A stretch of DNA of 64,000 bases from SHZL01 sp963815185. Its GTDB lineage: Bacteria > Pseudomonadota > Gammaproteobacteria > Xanthomonadales > SZUA-36. This document shows positions 63,084 through 64,000 of this stretch, one piece after another; the first letter of the stretch is position 1, and the number at the start of each line of letters is the position of its first letter. Both the position numbers and the translations under genes were made by a program. The DNA lies in contig CAWFGC010000004.1 in assembly GCA_963815185.1 (NCBI GenBank), positions 777,845 to 841,844 on the forward strand, in the 5' to 3' direction. Below the pieces are notes generated by a model, which saw only the letters and a list, made by a program, of their open reading frames with translations, was not told where the DNA came from and ran no database searches.

Positions 63084-63554
63084 GTGGATATGAGTCGAAT
63101 TGCCAGGCTGGCTGCGCTGTCGTTTGCGGAGTGGAAAGTGCTGCTTGCCGCACTTTTCCTGTTGCCCTATGCGTCCTTGTTGCTGCGGAAGAAGGGGTTT
63201 ATTGGCGCTCGCACGGCGCTTCTGTCTTCAGGACCGTTGGTTTCGGTGTATCCTCGAGACCAGCAATTGGGCGAAGCCCGCCGCATTTCACGCATGGTGG
63301 ATGTCGCGGCCCGATATGGGTTTTACCCTGCGACATGTCTCAAGCGTTCGCTGGTTCTGGCCTGGTTCTTACAACGACGCGGCATATCATTCGACCTGCG
63401 CATCGGTGTGCCCAAAGTGGGTGCGTTGAACGAAGCAGGGCGTGACTTTTCAGCTCATGCATGGGTCGAGTCGCTTGGGGTTGTCGTGAATGAACACGAG
63501 GACGTCAATGATCGATTTGCATGTTTCGAGAACCACCTCGACGGCCAAAGGTAA
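63084..63554 (+). CDS. transglutaminase-like leader peptidase (lasso B2)
   Basis: A 156-residue protein (GTG 63084 or ATG 63090). A membrane-like segment (WKVLLAALFLLPYASLLLRK, 17-36) is followed by the transglutaminase-like domain with C85 (PATCLKRSLVLAWFLQRRG), H125 (FSAHAWVES) and the closing GVVVNE. This is the McjB/B2 protease that cuts the leader from the precursor. It is encoded on the opposite strand to the B1/MT/cyclase/precursor operon, so the two transcripts share a 149-base promoter region. Confidence 0.9.
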   Translation: MDMSRIARLAALSFAEWKVLLAALFLLPYASLLLRKKGFIGARTALLSSGPLVSVYPRDQQLGEARRISRMVDVAARYGFYPATCLKRSLVLAWFLQRRGISFDLRIGVPKVGALNEAGRDFSAHAWVESLGVVVNEHEDVNDRFACFENHLDGQR

Positions 63555-63556
63555 TA

Positions 63557-64000
63557 ATGGCTTACTACCTAACGAAAGTGTTGCCGTTGCTATTGCTGCC
63601 GCTTCCCGTGGCACTCGCGGTTGCGTTGCTCGCTTTGCTTTTTGTAATCAAAGGCAGTCGCAAGCCTGCCATCTTTTTTTTGCTGACCTCACTCCTGATG
63701 TTGTGGATTTCATCTCTGCCGGTTGTTGCGTCGCAATTGTTATGGAGCCTTCAACGGCAACACCTGCCGGTGCCTATCGAAGCCATTGCTTCTGCTGACT
63801 GTATTGTCGTGTTGGGTGGTGCTTTGGAGGCTCCCTTGTTTCCCAGGGTGGATATTGAGTTGACCGATGCTGCAGATCGGATCTACCAGGCGGCCAAGCT
63901 TTACCGGGCAGGAAAAGGGAAGACAATTGTGGTGGCAGCCGGCAATCAGCCTTGGACCCGACATCCGGTTTCAGAAGCGCAGCTGATAGAGGACCGCCAG
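63557..64000 (+). CDS. YdcF-family membrane protein (runs off the window)
   Basis: The first 148 residues are visible and the frame continues past 64000. Two N-terminal membrane helices (KVLPLLLLPLPVALAVALLA, KPAIFFLLTSLLMLWISSLP) are followed by the YdcF/DUF218 start ADCIVVLGGALEAPLFPRVD and RIYQAAKLYRAGKGKTIVVA. The family includes ElyC/SanA-type envelope proteins. It starts two bases after the B2 stop. Confidence 0.85.
   Translation, partial: MAYYLTKVLPLLLLPLPVALAVALLALLFVIKGSRKPAIFFLLTSLLMLWISSLPVVASQLLWSLQRQHLPVPIEAIASADCIVVLGGALEAPLFPRVDIELTDAADRIYQAAKLYRAGKGKTIVVAAGNQPWTRHPVSEAQLIEDRQ

Overview
The window reads as a chromosome segment of a gammaproteobacterium. Grounds: a NusG-paralogue RfaH next to an ops element, tRNA 3' ends that encode CCA, FitAB/TacAT/AbiE modules, and Wza/Wzc/Wzt-type polysaccharide genes. 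GC is moderately high with a few AT-rich patches. The species cannot be named from sequence alone.

Positions 1-13,867 form a tandem array of small integrated elements at a tRNA-Ser-type 3' end. Five direct repeats (ends at 2732, 7242, 9159, 11672 and 13867) carry a tRNA T-arm/acceptor/CCA end preceded by a shared arm sequence. Only the last is followed by a tRNA-style hairpin terminator, so it looks like the original chromosomal flank. Every interval between repeats carries a toxin-antitoxin module: AbiE (1-2732, with a truncated TOTE-family primase), TacAT plus a SWIM-domain protein and an unknown 346-aa protein (2733-7242), AbiE (7243-9159), FitAB plus a decayed IS91 transposase (9160-11672), and a second AbiE type (11673-13867). 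No integrase gene and no complete tRNA lie in the window.

Positions 13,950-22,060 hold housekeeping-like transport and cyclic-nucleotide genes: a SulP transporter fused to STAS and cyclic-nucleotide-binding domains, a CPA2/Kef-type exchanger (frameshifted), a cyclic-nucleotide-phosphodiesterase-like enzyme, a CHASE2 adenylate cyclase and a FecR-like periplasmic protein. A secreted protein of unknown function (22,168-23,358, minus) and rfaH (23,638-24,153) follow.

Positions 24,269-57,185 are a long plus-strand exopolysaccharide region that starts with an ops element immediately after rfaH. It has an ABC exporter (Wzm/Wzt), an EPS-type MarR regulator, an asparagine synthase, about nine glycosyltransferases, a DegT aminotransferase and a PglD/NeuD-type acyltransferase, two Wzy/WaaL-type membrane proteins, an outer-membrane barrel, Wza, a Wzc-like tyrosine autokinase, a PPP-family phosphatase, a SEL1/SPOR protein, a WecA/MraY-type transferase, UDP-glucuronate decarboxylase and GalE. 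No Wzx flippase was seen.

Positions 57,182-63,554 hold a lasso-peptide cluster: nucleotidyltransferase, HPr-kinase-like enzyme, precursor peptide, asparagine-synthetase-like cyclase, PRMT-fold methyltransferase, PqqD-type recognition element and transglutaminase-like leader peptidase. The predicted core has two cysteines, one at the very C-terminus. The window ends inside a YdcF-family membrane protein.

At least a dozen single-base, mostly homopolymer indels break or shift otherwise conserved genes between 16 and 61 kb. They look more like sequence errors than decay, so several frameshifted genes are annotated over their full extent.
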